A DNA stretch of 64,000 nucleotides from Gongronella butleri (GCA_025201375.1 JAIWZP010000087.1:21792-85791); one strand, 5' to 3'. Positions 1-11,421 are shown, counted from the first letter of the stretch. Numbers and translations are program-made. The notes: generated by a model not told the origin, from the sequence alone.

Positions 1-471
1 CGATGCAACCGCGCAAATGGTCCAAAAAAGCACGGGGCTGGTGGCAAAAAGAAACGGCGTAGTCAGGTAATCCGGCGGAAACACCGGCAGGAACGGCAGG
101 TACGTCGCGTTGAAAGTTTCAAAACATTGGTCAATGGTCGCGCCGGTCACAAGCACGCCGCCAATGTATTGGTCGTCCACGGGTGCATAGGAGGTTGTCT
201 CTGGTGCTTCCAGTCGTGGCAATGGCGCTCGACTTGTTGCCATGTCCATCGTCATGGCGTCTTGTTGCGTCGTTGATCCTGTTGGCTTGGGCGTAGAACG
301 GCGGCTCTTTATTCTTTGAAAATGATGGTCAATTTCGCAGTGACGATTCGATTTTTCACATCGTGAGCAAGTGTTGGGAAACTTGTCAATGGCGTCACAC
401 CTTAGTTTCAATTGGCGGCATCGTGTGCAGGCTGCAATGGAGCGGGTCCAGGTCTGTCGGGATTTGTGCAT
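1..471 (-). CDS. Zn(II)2Cys6 fungal transcription factor, N-terminal part (runs off the left edge)
   Basis: This is the first 157 codons of a fungus-specific transcription factor; the reading frame is open to position 1, so the C-terminus lies outside the window. Residues 15-45 form a zinc binuclear cluster with spacing C-X2-C-X6-C-X9-C-X2-C-X6-C (C15, C18, C25, C35, C38, C45) and basic residues in the first loop (RQLKLR). Such domains bind paired CGG-type half-sites. After a Thr/Ser-rich linker, residues near 115-140 (FNATYLPFLPVF) resemble the start of the fungal middle homology region of Leu3/War1-like regulators; that resemblance is from memory. The ATG at 471-469 is the first Met before the cluster. 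The gene is transcribed away from the decarboxylase gene that starts at 1430, so the two share about 1 kb of upstream DNA. Confidence 0.85.
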   Translation of the reverse strand, partial: MHKSRQTWTRSIAACTRCRQLKLRCDAIDKFPNTCSRCEKSNRHCEIDHHFQRIKSRRSTPKPTGSTTQQDAMTMDMATSRAPLPRLEAPETTSYAPVDDQYIGGVLVTGATIDQCFETFNATYLPFLPVFPPDYLTTPFLFATSPVLFWTICAVAS

Positions 472-1429
472 GAGATGAAAGGAAAAAAATGATATTTTTA
501 TTCAGCCCTTTTTTTTTTTTTTTTTTTTCCTTGTCCCTTCAGCCCACACGGTGCATCAAAAGGTCATAGTGTATAAAAGTCGTTCAGGTTTGTAATGACT
601 TCTTTCACGACACAAAGGGACGTGTTTTGTTGCATTGGAGCCATCATCTTTTTCAAATGCTGACTTTGAGATGTCATACTTGACTCTTTGTTTTCAGCAC
701 TTTTATTGCGCAACGGATGAGCAGCTGAACAAAATTTGACCGAGATCGGATCACTATGACGTCAATAATTGCAAAATGGTGCTGTTTTTGACATTTTAAT
801 TTGTTGCTAGGCACTGCTTGGGCTATTTTACGTTGAGCTTGCTTGCGTCAATTTCGGTTTATTGATGGTCACATTCTGTGCAGTGCAAATGTAGAGCAAT
901 TGTAGTAAGTTGTGGGGCAAACTGTTCTAATTGAGTCAATTTTATTGTTTTATGCGTGTCTGTCTCCAAACGCAAAGAGTACGAGGATCTTTTTTCACTT
1001 TTTTCAACAGTTCCACTTTACGTCGTTCTTATGAAATGAAATACGTGACTTTTTATTTCCCCCGCAATTTTTTTTTCAGAAAGATAAACCATCGCGCACC
1101 TATAGGATCATACCGATGAGCCACCTACGATAGTTCTCATAGATGGGACAGCATGTCATACACATAAATGAATCCAGTGGATTGGTGATGGACAAAAGTT
1201 GTACAGGTGGTGGATTCCATTTTCATACGCCTTCTCAAAAAAAAAAAAAAAAAAAAACCTTGCCGAATGCCTCGCGTGCGGGAGTCGGAGATTTGCGGCA
1301 AGGCTGCCGATATTGTTACTTCGGCAACACCCTGTTCCCGCGTCTTTCATTCCCTAAAACAAAAGATGACCTTTTTTCTCACTCACAAACTCTCTCTCAC
1401 TGAATCACTTTTTTTTTTTAAAAAAAAAA
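472..1429. other. divergent intergenic region between the Zn2Cys6 gene and the decarboxylase gene
   Basis: No convincing gene is seen. The stretch contains a T-rich run near 509-530, an A18 run near 1239-1256 and a T10/A11 junction directly upstream of the start codon at 1430. It must hold both promoters. I see no clear TATA box and no obvious paired CGG site. Confidence 0.6.
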
Positions 1430-2896
1430 ATGACCAACACGAGCAAGATGCTTTTGGATGAAAAGGACAGTCCAACGATGCAACTGTGCCATTGGATTCA
1501 CAATCTAAAGTGGGAGGACATCCCGGATCACGTCAAGACGCGTGCAAAGTACCTGATCCTGGATGGCTTGGCATGCGCGCTGGTGGGCGCTCATCTGCCT
1601 TGGTCTGAAATCGCTGTTGGCGCGGTCCTCAACATGGAAGGCCCCGGCTCGGCGCCATTGCTTGGCTGGAAGGACAAGACCACGGGCGTGCTTGCATCTG
1701 CATTGATCAACAGCACGTTTATTCAAGGCTTTGAGCTGGACGATTACCATCAGGTGGCGCCCTTGCACAGCAACTCGCTCTACTTGCCGGCATTGGTGGC
1801 GGCCGCGACCCAAGTCAAGGCATCGACCGGTGCGGCCGTGTCTGGCGTCGACTTTATGCTGGCCATGATCACCGGGTATGAAATTGGCCCGCGCATCGGC
1901 ATCGCCTTGAATGGTGGCAACATTCTGTCCCGCGGGTGGCACAGCGGCCCCGTGTTTGGCACGCCTGCTACTGCTGGCGCCGTTGGTAAGCTGCTCAAGC
2001 TCTCTTCTGATCAGCTGGAAAGCGCCTTTGGTATTGCGTGCACGCAAGCATGTGGCCTCATGTCGGCGCAGTTTGAGGCGTCGGCCAAGCGCATGCAACA
2101 TGGGTTTGCAGCTCGCAATGGCCTGTTCTCGGCACTGATGGCGCAGCAAGGTTACCAAGGGATCAAGCAAGTCTTTGAAAGAGAATACGGTGGCTTCCTT
2201 CCCGTGTACTCGCTAGGCAGTGATGTGCCTCCGGATGCCAGCCAGCTGGTGAACCAGCTGGCTGAAAAGTGGCACACAATGGTGATCAATGTCAAAATTT
2301 ACCCCACCATGGCCGGAACGCACGCGACCATTGACTGCGTCTACGATCTGTTGGCGCGGTATGGACGCGACAAGCTCAATGTCGACATGATCAAGGACAT
2401 TGAGATCCAGCTGTCTAGCCCGGCGTTCCATCATGGTGGATGGCACGCGACGCGACCCTTGACGGCAATCGGTGCTCAAATGAACTGTGCGTTTGCGGCG
2501 GCCGCGGTGTTCTTGGATGGCGACATTTCGTTGCATCAATTCATCGACGACAATATCAACCGCGACGCCATTTGGGAGCTCATGGCCAAGACAACGGCCA
2601 CTGAAAATCAAGACTTTAACGCGCTGCCCAAAGAAGACCGGCTGTGTACAAAGGTGATTGTCACGCTGCATGATGGTACACAAGTGGATTCGACGACTGT
2701 CCGTCCTCGTGGGGTCAAGGAGCCCATCTCCAATGACGACATTGTTGGCAAGTTTGTCCATTTGACAGACGGTGTGATTTCCAAGGAACAGCAGCAGCAT
2801 ATTTTGGACACGGTGCTCCGCATTGACACCTTGGAGGACATATCGGCCATGTTGAACACGCTCAATATCAACGCCAAGGACCCACTCTCTAGCTAA
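1430..2896 (+). CDS. MmgE/PrpD-family protein, cis-aconitate decarboxylase-like
   Basis: An intronless 488-residue protein of the MmgE/PrpD fold, closest by eye to fungal cis-aconitate decarboxylase (CadA), which makes itaconate from cis-aconitate, rather than to 2-methylcitrate dehydratase. The match runs end to end: the N-terminal RAKYLILDG block, the LDDYH...PLHS segment (D104, D105, H107, H113), the GWHSG motif (H171), the block around residues 204-212 (CTQACGLMS) and the KRMQHGFAARNG block (K220, H224). H113, H171 and K220 fall at the spacing of active-site residues known in the family. The C-terminal part carries the typical GVKEP segment. No targeting peptide is obvious, so a cytosolic protein is likely. 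Met7 and Met17 are alternative starts. Substrate is inferred; a dehydratase role cannot be excluded. It is divergent from a Zn2Cys6 regulator. Confidence 0.85.
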   Translation: MTNTSKMLLDEKDSPTMQLCHWIHNLKWEDIPDHVKTRAKYLILDGLACALVGAHLPWSEIAVGAVLNMEGPGSAPLLGWKDKTTGVLASALINSTFIQGFELDDYHQVAPLHSNSLYLPALVAAATQVKASTGAAVSGVDFMLAMITGYEIGPRIGIALNGGNILSRGWHSGPVFGTPATAGAVGKLLKLSSDQLESAFGIACTQACGLMSAQFEASAKRMQHGFAARNGLFSALMAQQGYQGIKQVFEREYGGFLPVYSLGSDVPPDASQLVNQLAEKWHTMVINVKIYPTMAGTHATIDCVYDLLARYGRDKLNVDMIKDIEIQLSSPAFHHGGWHATRPLTAIGAQMNCAFAAAAVFLDGDISLHQFIDDNINRDAIWELMAKTTATENQDFNALPKEDRLCTKVIVTLHDGTQVDSTTVRPRGVKEPISNDDIVGKFVHLTDGVISKEQQQHILDTVLRIDTLEDISAMLNTLNINAKDPLSS

Positions 2897-3541
2897 ACAA
2901 GCTGTATTTGAAGAATCAATTGAATCATTCTTATTTTATTTAGTTCAGCATTTGAAAAATAAATTGTAAAAATCCACCACAATCAGCATTGATTAAGTTA
3001 TTCCTGGGGTCCGCTTGGCAGGAAAACGTCGTAAGTCTGTCGAATGAGCCCAGAGTCTTCAATTCAGGCAAAAACTGGGCGAGAAGATCACATTTTTATG
3101 AAATCTCTTAATTGGCCAATACCGGCGGGCAAAATGATGGCAAAATTTATGGTGAATCTGACGGCGCCTATCTTTGAGCGGATCGGCTCGGTGGATGCTG
3201 AGAAAAATGCAAAAGGAGTAAAATTGACACTCTTTTGTATTTTCTCAACTTTGGCTTGCTTGAATTGCGTCAATCTTCTACTGGCCAAAAGTTGGACTCG
3301 TGTCGCATCTTTGGTCAGCGGACAGGGGATATTTCAAAAAGTGGTTTGGAGAGGTAGTAAGCACGCTATGTTGCAAGGCACCGTGCAGCCGACAGCCGCT
3401 CTCGAATGGTTGAAGAAAAAGAGGAACCTTTATTCACAATGGTATCAAGGCATAAAAAAGGGATCTAGGGAAAAGGCAAGAGGGGAGGAAAAAAAAAAAA
3501 AAAGAACAAGGATACTTTGATGATGCTTATTTTACACACTG
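2897..3541. other. convergent intergenic region
   Basis: Space between the 3' ends of the decarboxylase gene and the metalloprotease gene. It contains an A/T-rich stretch around 2920-2970 suitable for 3'-end formation and an A14 run near 3490. An open frame of 158 codons at 3044-3520 shows no recognisable domain and is not called. Confidence 0.5.
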
Positions 3542-6500
3542 TTACAACACTCCTTCGTTGGCACGCCGAGTCCCGGGGACGGGGCTGGGCGAGTGCGTCG
3601 TGGGGTGCATTTCATACGCCTCGCGCGACGGCGTATACGAGGGGGGCGGGAACGACGGCGACGGGCCATTGTACACGGCAGGATCGACCCAATTGGACTG
3701 CTGCTGCTGGTAATAGTGTTGCTGCTGCGGCACGGGCGTCGTGGATGTCGCGTACTGGCCATAGGCGGGCGTAGGCGCACCCGATGGCACGGTCGTCACC
3801 ACGTACGTGTCGCCTTGCAAATTGCTATACGCCCCACGGCGACGATAGCAACAGCACCGCGCAACACAGTACAAGAACAAGAGACCGACCACCGCAGCAA
3901 CAGGAATCACAATGTACAAATGCTGATTGACCCATGTCCCAATGTTGGAACCTAAAAAAAAGACACTTTTTTTAGTTTCACACTTTTTTTTTTTTTTTTT
4001 GCTTTCATGGCTTACCAAAGTTATCGAGATTGCAGTCGCCGTTCTTGCACGTGCCGCCGACGCCACACGTCGTGCCATCCAAAAAGTTGCCTGTGAATTG
4101 GTAGCAAGAAGCAAACCCTTGTGGATTGGCACATGTCATCTGGCAGCTGCCTGCGCCCGTGAAGCCGGAGCATGCCTTTGTGATGTTCATGGACGTGCCG
4201 CGCGCAGCACACTGCAGGTCGCGTGACGTGCATTGGCCAGATGCGCACTGCAGACCATTGCCACAGTCGGAGCCATCCGTTTTGTGCACATCTGCAGGGC
4301 AGTCGCCGGTATTGCCATCACACACTTCCTGATCGTCGCACGCACCGGACGACGGACGACACACGTACCCAGCAGAGCGGATCTGGCAGTTTTGACAGCA
4401 CCCGTCATTTTTGTCCCTGAAAAAAAAAAAAGTTGGGTGAGCAACATCCCATCACACTCAATGAAAACTTACTCGCAGCGTGCGCCAGGCTTGAATTTGC
4501 AAGTGGTCGCGTCGCAGCACGCGGTCGAATTTTGTCCAACGTCGCAATCCTCGCCATTTTCCTTGATGCCATTGCCACTGATTGCAAAAAAAAAAAAAAA
4601 AAAAAAAATTAACCTTGTGTTCATTTTTTCTTCCTTTCTTCTTCTTCTTCTTACCACATGCCGAGACCGGTGGTGCGTCGTGTGCCGGGATCTTGCAAAC
4701 AGGAATCAAGCTTGGGCAAGCCCGAGCACACGGTGTTGATGGTACACGGGCTGAATTCGCCTGCAGAGGCATTGTTGACGGGATTCATGATGTACGTGCC
4801 GCCAGCATCACACTGCGTCGAGCTGAGAGGACAGCAGCTTTGCGCCGAGCCGCCTGCACATGTGTCGGCCGTACAATCGTGCTGGGCACCTATAAATAAA
4901 TAAAAGTTAATCCCACCATGTCGCAATGGCTCGCATGTTTCTTATTTTACCAAAGCCATGGCCCACTTCGTGTGCGACCACCTTCCATTCGTCGGAGACT
5001 GCGCGTAAAAAAACGAAAAGAAAAGAAAGATCAATGGGTGTGTCTTTTTTTTTTAAAAAAAAAATAAGCGGGTGCTCACCAACAGATGACACGCCAGTAC
5101 CGGATACGTATTGCGTCTGGCCACCTTGAGTTTGTGGTTGCGCACTGGTCTCACACAGCACGCCGAGCCATGCAATCCCGAGTTCGGCGCCCGTCCTAAA
5201 ATAAAAAAGAGCAAAAAAAGAGAAAAAGTCGCGTGAGTTGTTGGGTTTTTTCTGGATAACAAGTGAAGAGGGTGAACGGTACGGGCAATTGGTCATGAGA
5301 TGCCACAATCCTGCGCCATCATTGCCGAGGGTAGCACGCCATTTGCTAAAGTCGGACAGGCGATCTGAAATGGTGTAGGCAGTGGAGCAATCCTGATTCC
5401 AAGGGGTGTTTGGGTTGGGGGACGACGGGCATGAGCTGCCCATGAGCGTGATGTTGATCAGGCCAAGTCCCACATTCAATTGGCGCTCGTACACGGCCGA
5501 GGCCTGATTCCAATCGTTGATGATTTGCGTTTTTGTCGCCGTGTCGGATTGATAATATCGCTGGTAAGTGCAGTCCGCGGCCACGCCCATGTAAGCAACT
5601 AATTGAAGAAGAAAAAAATGCGTGAGAGATCAGTCACCCCCCCCTTTTTTTCCCTCTTGTTTTCTCTTTTTACTCTTCTTGGTCGTCGGACAGCCCGCTG
5701 GGGCGCGCTTTGTGAGCATCATGGATAGAGACGACATGCCATTGAATGCGTCGTACTGATGCGAGGGTGCAAGCGCGTCGACGGAGCGGCGGTCAAGTTG
5801 CAGCGGTGCTGGGGGCACCCACTGGCTATTCAATGGCTGGTTAAAGGACAATTGATCGGCACCACACGATCGGTCGTGGATCCAGGAGCCATCACGCTTC
5901 TGCACGGGGACCGTCATGGTGTCTGAATCGCGGTACACGACCATGTGAATGTCGCTGCGCTTGTGATGCTGCGGCGCAAGATCGGCATCGTCCGTGCGCT
6001 TGACACGCCGGTATTCCTGCAGCAATTTGACCTGCAGCAAGTCATTGTCGACGGCAAAGGAGCCCTCAAACAGAGGGTACGACTCGGAGTGGCTAAAAAA
6101 AAAATGAAAGAATACAGTGAGTCCCCAAATTTTTTCTTTTTTTTCTTTTTTTTGGATTTTACGCGACGTCTGTGCGGATGAGGATGCGCGCCCAGCCGAG
6201 AATCCCATGGTTCTCTTGGTTGAGATTGTAATCGCGCCAGAGGCCGATCTTGTCCTCGTGCCAGCGGGCATCTGTAAAGTTTGGGTGGACGACGTAGCCA
6301 CGATACACGCGGAATTCGTGCGGATGCAGGGGCGATTGGCCATTGTCGCTCATGACGACGGCGTCCGGGTGAATGAGATCATGGTTGGGCACGAGATGCA
6401 GGTGGTGCGTGCGTCCGTACGCCTGAACATTGAGGCGCAACATGTCGTCGTGCTCAATCGAGTGCGCACCAGGCACATGTTGCCGATTGGGCGAAATGTC

Positions 6501-6762
6501 GCGCTTTTGGAAGAAAGAATCCGGTCGCGGCGCAATATCTACACGCACCTCGTCCAGAGGTTCTACACGCAAACGGCGTATATTGTCATAGCTGTGCGAG
6601 GCAACTGACGTTTTTGATAAAAGAAAGTCAGAAACGGCAAAAAAAAAAAAAAAAAAAAAAGGGTGTGGTGCACGCCATGACCTTTTTCTTTTTACCTGGG
6701 GTATAACACGTCGCGAGCAACACACAAAAAAAATAAAGCCCCTTTATAGTACCCACTTTCAT
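3542..6762 (-). CDS. ADAM-like membrane metalloprotease (reprolysin-type zincin plus disintegrin domain)
   Basis: Ten exons give 852 residues with all phases matching: 6762-6696, 6604-6163, 6092-5674, 5598-5283, 5195-5080, 4998-4951, 4889-4655, 4577-4473, 4416-4016, 3951-3542. The product starts with a signal peptide, followed by a prodomain with a basic KR-rich region, then the metalloprotease domain. Its zinc site HEVGHGFGAQHD (HEXGHXXGXXHD) is created by joining exons 6 and 7. Upstream blocks such as TNCP-TGAELGIAWLG are typical of fungal ADAMs. A Cys-rich disintegrin part beginning CGNGIKENGEDCD follows, then one membrane helix (about residues 725-750), a CRCCCYRRR-like stop-transfer segment and a Pro/Gln/Tyr-rich cytoplasmic tail. 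It is a type I surface or secretory-pathway protease; substrate unknown. The gene is divergent from the glycosyltransferase at 7407. Confidence 0.88.
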
Positions 6763-7406
6763 ATTCACGGGCTGCAAGGGGAAAAGAAAACGAAAAAGGG
6801 CGACAGAAAAAAAGTGTGAAACAGAAAAGAAAAAGAGAAAAGAAAAGGGGAGCGCCCAGCGCCCGTTTTGAAAAAAGGGAAAATCGGGATGGAAATCGTG
6901 GAAACAAGAGGGGAATTCAAGCAAGCTCAGCAATGACACCGGCCAAAAACAGCCTTTTTGCCAATTCCTGGTTCCAGCCCTGAACGTCATTCCAAAAATA
7001 GGCAACGGATCAAGTGGCCTTTCTCCTGTGTTCTTTGATTTCCTTGCCAAGACAGCACCCAAACCCACTATTTCTCCCATTGGACGCCCATAGGGCCACG
7101 CCGAGGGAAGGGGGGGGGGGTGACGCGCCACAAGACGAAAAAAAAAAAAAAAGAAATGGGGATATTGCATCGCGATGACATGGCTACCAAGGGCGACTTG
7201 TTGACCACATAATTACGCGCCTTTTATTTTTTCCTTCAGACGCTGGCTAGGTTTGAGGTCAGCGTCAGCGGACTGGAAAAGGAGAATTGAGACAAAAAGG
7301 GCGTACATCTTTTTTATTTTTTTCATTTTACACTTTTTTTTTTCTTTTTTTTCTCTTGCTCCCTTTTTCCTTCCCGCAGGCCCGTGGTCGGTGCTTCTCT
7401 TATACC
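6763..7406. other. divergent promoter region, metalloprotease (-) / glycosyltransferase (+)
   Basis: About 640 bp shared by two divergent genes. It contains a G11-type run near 7110-7120, an A14 run near 7139-7152 and pyrimidine-rich DNA at 7310-7365 just upstream of the + strand gene. No further gene is seen. Confidence 0.5.
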
Positions 7407-8972
7407 ATGCGTATTCTTATTGTGGCCGAGGTGAGCTCAGACTAAATTATTATCCGAAAGACTCACTTTTTTATTATTTTATTGTGGTCACTGGTTGAAA
7501 GAGGTGCGTGTTTGGGGAAAGCAACCGGGATTCTCGGAAAGGGAAGAGCTCACACCCTTTTTTTCTTTTACAAAGCTTTCTTCCAAAGGTCGATGGCGTG
7601 ACACGGACAATTGCCAAATTGCTTGAATATTTGCAAGAGCACGGGCACGAGGTGGTTCTTTTTGGACCCGAGAGCACGTCGACACATTACGCGGGTGCCA
7701 GGCTTCTTGGGACCAAGGGGATCCCATTGTATCAATATCCGGAGCTTAGTCTGAACTTGTGGCGTCCCGGGTTTACTGCGAAATTGCTTGAATTCCAGCC
7801 GGATGTGATCCATTTGGTGGATCCTGTGTGGTTGGGCGGCGCGGCGCTTGCCGTGTGCAAGATTTTCCAGCGCGCGCGGCTGGGCGCGATCCCACTTGTC
7901 GCGTCGTACCACACAAATCTCGCGACTTATTGCGGCCACTTTGGCTGGGGCGTGTTTACACCGCTTATGTGGCGGTGGAACCAATTTTGCCACGCGTATT
8001 GCAACGTCACCGTGTGCCCGTCGCCTTCCACAAAGCAAATGCTCGTGCAACATGGCTTCAAAAATGTCCGCATCTGGCCGCGCGGCGTGAGCATGACCCG
8101 CTTCTCCCCACACCATCGCAGTGCCGCCCTGCGCCACCAATGGCTCAAAGACACCGGAAAACACAAAGAAAAAGCCGTCATCCTCTATGTGGGACGCGTG
8201 TCGCACGAAAAGAACCTTACCCTCCTCCTCGATACCTATCGCCCATTGGACCACACCGAATGCCACCTTGTCATTGTCGGCGATGGTCCTGCTTTGGATA
8301 CCCTCCGCGCCCAAGCGTCGCAGCGCCGGCTTCCCGTCACCTTCACCGGCTACCTCTTTGGCCACGAACTTGCCACTGCTTTTGCATCTGCCGACATTTT
8401 TGCCTTTCCCTCCACCACAGAGACCTTTGGCCAGGTTGTCCTCGAGGCAATGGCGTCCGGTAATTACTCAAAAGAGAGAGAGAGAATGGAAGCACGAGAG
8501 GAGAGAAACGGGGGGGAATGTAGAAAATGAGCAAAAATGAGCAAAAAAAAAAAAAAAATGGTTGACATTGACGCGTTTTTGCTTAGGTCTGCCTGTGTGT
8601 GGGCTGCAGGCGGAGGGTGTATGTGATTTAGTGCAGCATGGAACGACAGGGTTCCTGATGGATCCGACAGGCCTATCGCACGAGCAACAATGCCAGCAAT
8701 ATGGGCGTGATTGGCAAGTGCTGATCAAACAAGGCGATCGGCGCACCGCCATGTCGCAGCAGGCTGTCGAGGCGGCCAAAGCGTACACATGGCCCAATGC
8801 ACTGGAATGCATGGTCCAGGTGTACAAGGACGCGCACCAACAACAGCAATTGCAGCAGCAACAGCAATCGTATGGACGCGAATCGTCGTCATCCACGGTC
8901 TCCACCGCGCCCGTCGATCAACCCACCGTCATTGACATGAAGGACCCCGCAATGCTTCAAAAAGAATCATAG
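7407..8972 (+). CDS. Glycosyltransferase family 4 (GT-B fold)
   Basis: A retaining GT4 enzyme of the SQD2/mannosyltransferase type that transfers a sugar from a nucleotide donor; the exact sugars are not evident. Exons 7407-7430, 7589-8459 and 8587-8972 give 426 residues in frame. Visible family features are the N-terminal MRILIVAE strand, VDGVTRT, the HLVDPVWLG and VASYHTNL blocks, the second-domain start ILYVGRVSHEKN and the EX7E motif in FPSTTETFGQVVLEAM, followed by a G that is completed across intron 2. The C-terminus is Gln-rich. The first junction is uncertain: the phase-consistent acceptor at 7587-7588 removes the codons for the usual SFLPK segment, which lie just upstream in the genome, while the acceptor at 7574-7575 would be out of frame. 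The start could therefore be misjudged or there may be an indel. Confidence 0.82.
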
Positions 8973-9165
8973 AGATCATCTTTTTACTTTTTATTACCAA
9001 TTTAATCTTATTAAATACGCCAATTTTCGTCTTTTGACGCTTTTTTTTGCGGGAAAAACATCATCCAATAGGAATTGAGCGATGTTTAAATCTCTTCGAG
9101 AAGGGCAAGCGCGCCGTCTACCTCGTTTTTGCCTTTTTTTTTCTTCCCTTTTGTCCGTTTCCAAA

Positions 9166-11006
9166 ATGTCGTCTGAGAAGGATACAGTGCAGCTTGGTAT
9201 CATTGGAGCTGGTCTGATGGGCCGGTTTTACGCGCAGCGGCTTTCTGACGCCGGCTGGAAGCAGTAGGGCGTGAAGTGTGGGCGCGTCATGCCTTTTTAC
9301 CATTCAAAACTGATCGTTTTTTTGTCGTTTTTCCTTTAGAGTGTACCTGTGCGACCTGCCAGAGAAGTACGAGGACCTCTGCAACGATTATAAAGGTAGA
9401 CAGCATTGCCAATGTGTTGAAAATTAGCCAACTGACGCGTCAATTCGTCGCAGACAGCCCAATTCAGGTGCTTAAGGACGGATTTCACATTGCGCGCCAG
9501 TGCGATTGGATCATGTATGCCGTGGAGGCTGAGCACGTCGACGCGGTCGTCGCAAAGTACGGCCCCGCTACCAAGATTGGCGCCATTGTCGCCGGACAAG
9601 TGAGCAAAAAATAGAAAAAGAAAAAAAAAAAAAAAGACCCAAAATGACTCATTGCGTGCTTTATTTTATTATTTTCTAGACGTCCGTGAAGCTGCCTGAA
9701 ATCCAGGCGTTCCGCAAGCACCTGCCTGACGACGTGCACATTGTGTCGTGCCATTCGATGCACGGTCCGGGCGTCAATCCCAAAGGACAGCCATTGGTTG
9801 TTGTCCGCGAGCGTGCCACCGACGAAAAACTCGCTCTTGTGCTGCGCATTCTCGCTTGCTTTGAATCCAACATGGTCCAGCTGTCGGCAGAGGAGCACGA
9901 TCGCATCACTGCAGACACACAGGCCGTCACACACGCCGCCTTTCTTAGGTAAATGGCCACTGAGCGGCATAAACACGTTCTCATCGCCCCAAAATCCGCG
10001 TATTTGACCCTCTTTTTTTTATGCATAGCATGGGCAGCGCATGGAAGGCCAACAATCAATTCCCGGTAAAGTGTGACCATGCTGTCAAACCGCGAATGAT
10101 GTGATTTACCCTTTGATTTCTTTTTTTGTATTTATAGTGGCTGGTACCTCATTTCGTGGGTGGCATCGAAAACGTCAAGGTGAACGTGGCCATGCGCATC
10201 TACAGCAACAAGTGGCACGTGTACGCGGGCCTGGCCATCATGAATCCCGTGGCAAAAATCCAAATTGCCCAATATGCGCGCTCCGTTGCCGATCTGTTCA
10301 AGCTCATGATCCAGGAAAAGGAGCACGAGTTCCGCCAGCGCATTCAAGCCGTGAGTAGGAGGGTTCCATTGGACCGAGCAGCGCTTCAATTGATTTAACG
10401 CGCTTTTTTCATTTTTTTTTTCGTTTGCAGGGTCGTGACTATGTGTTTGGCGGCCTGCAGAAAGATCACATTCCCATTCTGCTCTCTGACGAGATTTTGG
10501 ACGAATATTCTCTGTCAAAGATGCCACGCGAGGAGCGTCAGCCCAATTCTCACTTGTCGCTCCTTGCCATGGTCGACTGCTGGTACACGCTAGGCCTAAA
10601 TCCCTACGAGCACATGGTGTGTCAGACGCCGCTCTTCCGTCTTTGGATGTAAATGATCAAAGAGGGCACAATGGAGAGGCATGAGTCGGCGCCATATTCA
10701 TTTTCTTTTCTTTTTTTCTTTTTTTTTTTTTTTGCCTCCAGGGGCATTACCGAGTACCTGTTCCGCAATGACAACATGCTGGAAGAGACAATCCAGGCGG
10801 CGCTGCATCGCAAGGAGATCCGGTCTGACGACATGGAGTTTGTGACATGTGCGCGCGGCTGGGCAGAATGCGTGGAACTTGGGTCCATGCATGCTTATGA
10901 GCGACGCTTCAATGGCACAGCGGCCTTTTTCCAAGACCGATTCACTGAAAGCAATGTGCTCGGCAATAAGATGATCGCCATGATTTCGAAAAAGATCGTC
11001 GATTAG
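9166..11006 (+). CDS. TYR1: Prephenate dehydrogenase (NADP+)
   Basis: Converts prephenate to 4-hydroxyphenylpyruvate in tyrosine biosynthesis. Eight exons give 433 residues: 9166-9263, 9340-9395, 9454-9599, 9680-9948, 10029-10065, 10138-10350, 10431-10648, 10742-11006; every junction is phase-consistent. Near the N-terminus is the Rossmann motif GIIGAGLMG. Typical fungal Tyr1 blocks follow: VLKDGF, DWIMYAVEAEHV, GPATKIGAIVAGQ-TSVK, SCHSMHGPGVNPKGQP (the substrate-binding region), THAAFLSMG and the TPLFRLWMGITEYLF segment near the C-terminus. Length is close to yeast Tyr1 (about 450). One very short exon (37 nt) is present. An in-frame upstream ATG at 9082 exists, but the Met at 9166 begins directly before the nucleotide-binding fold and is preferred. 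Confidence 0.93.
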
Positions 11007-11208
11007 ATTCCCTTTGATGTAAATGCAAAAAAATAAAAAGAGCATTGGCATTTTATGCACATTTCGACGCGAATTGGCCGAGTTTCAACTCCCGCCTGCC
11101 TTCACCGGACATTGGTCGGACCTGCAGCGAGGGGGTGGATAAGACTGAAACGCAGCTCTTTTGGCCTGATTTTTTTTCTTCTTTCCTTTTCCTTACTCAA
11201 TTTACAAG

Positions 11209-11420
11209 GTATGCATCCATCGACCTTTATGCACATCATCCATCCATCCATCCATCCGCCACGAATACCCATCCTCATCCACGACGCTCGCCATCGGATC
11301 CATTTAAAAGAGACGAAACGATGCTTTGGAGCGATCGAGATGAGGAATTTGGCTCCATGGACGACGATATTTCCTCGATTTTTTTTCTTTGCCCACTGAC
11401 AGCCCATTTTTTCTTTCTAG
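11209..11420 (+). other. probable 5'-UTR intron of the uS7 gene
   Basis: A strong donor (ACAAG|GTATGC) at 11209 and a pyrimidine-tract acceptor (TTCTTTCTAG) ending at 11420, one base before the ATG, suggest a leader intron, a common arrangement in fungal ribosomal protein genes. A short CATC microsatellite lies inside it. Transcript data would be needed to confirm. Confidence 0.55.
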
Positions 11421-11421
11421 T

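Noticed and set aside
1505..2170. 221-codon minus-strand open frame
   Set aside because: It is the antisense shadow of the decarboxylase gene; Arg/Cys/His-rich composition and no domain.
3044..3520. 158-codon open frame between the decarboxylase and metalloprotease genes
   Set aside because: No recognisable domain, ends in a run of basic residues derived from an A-rich tract, and no supporting splice or promoter pattern.
11227..11262. CATC microsatellite
   Set aside because: Only about five units; too short to be of interest by itself.
11209..11420. possible C/D snoRNA inside the RPS5 leader intron
   Set aside because: A GATGAGG and a CTGA word are present, but box C is imperfect, no terminal stem or C'/D' pair is visible.
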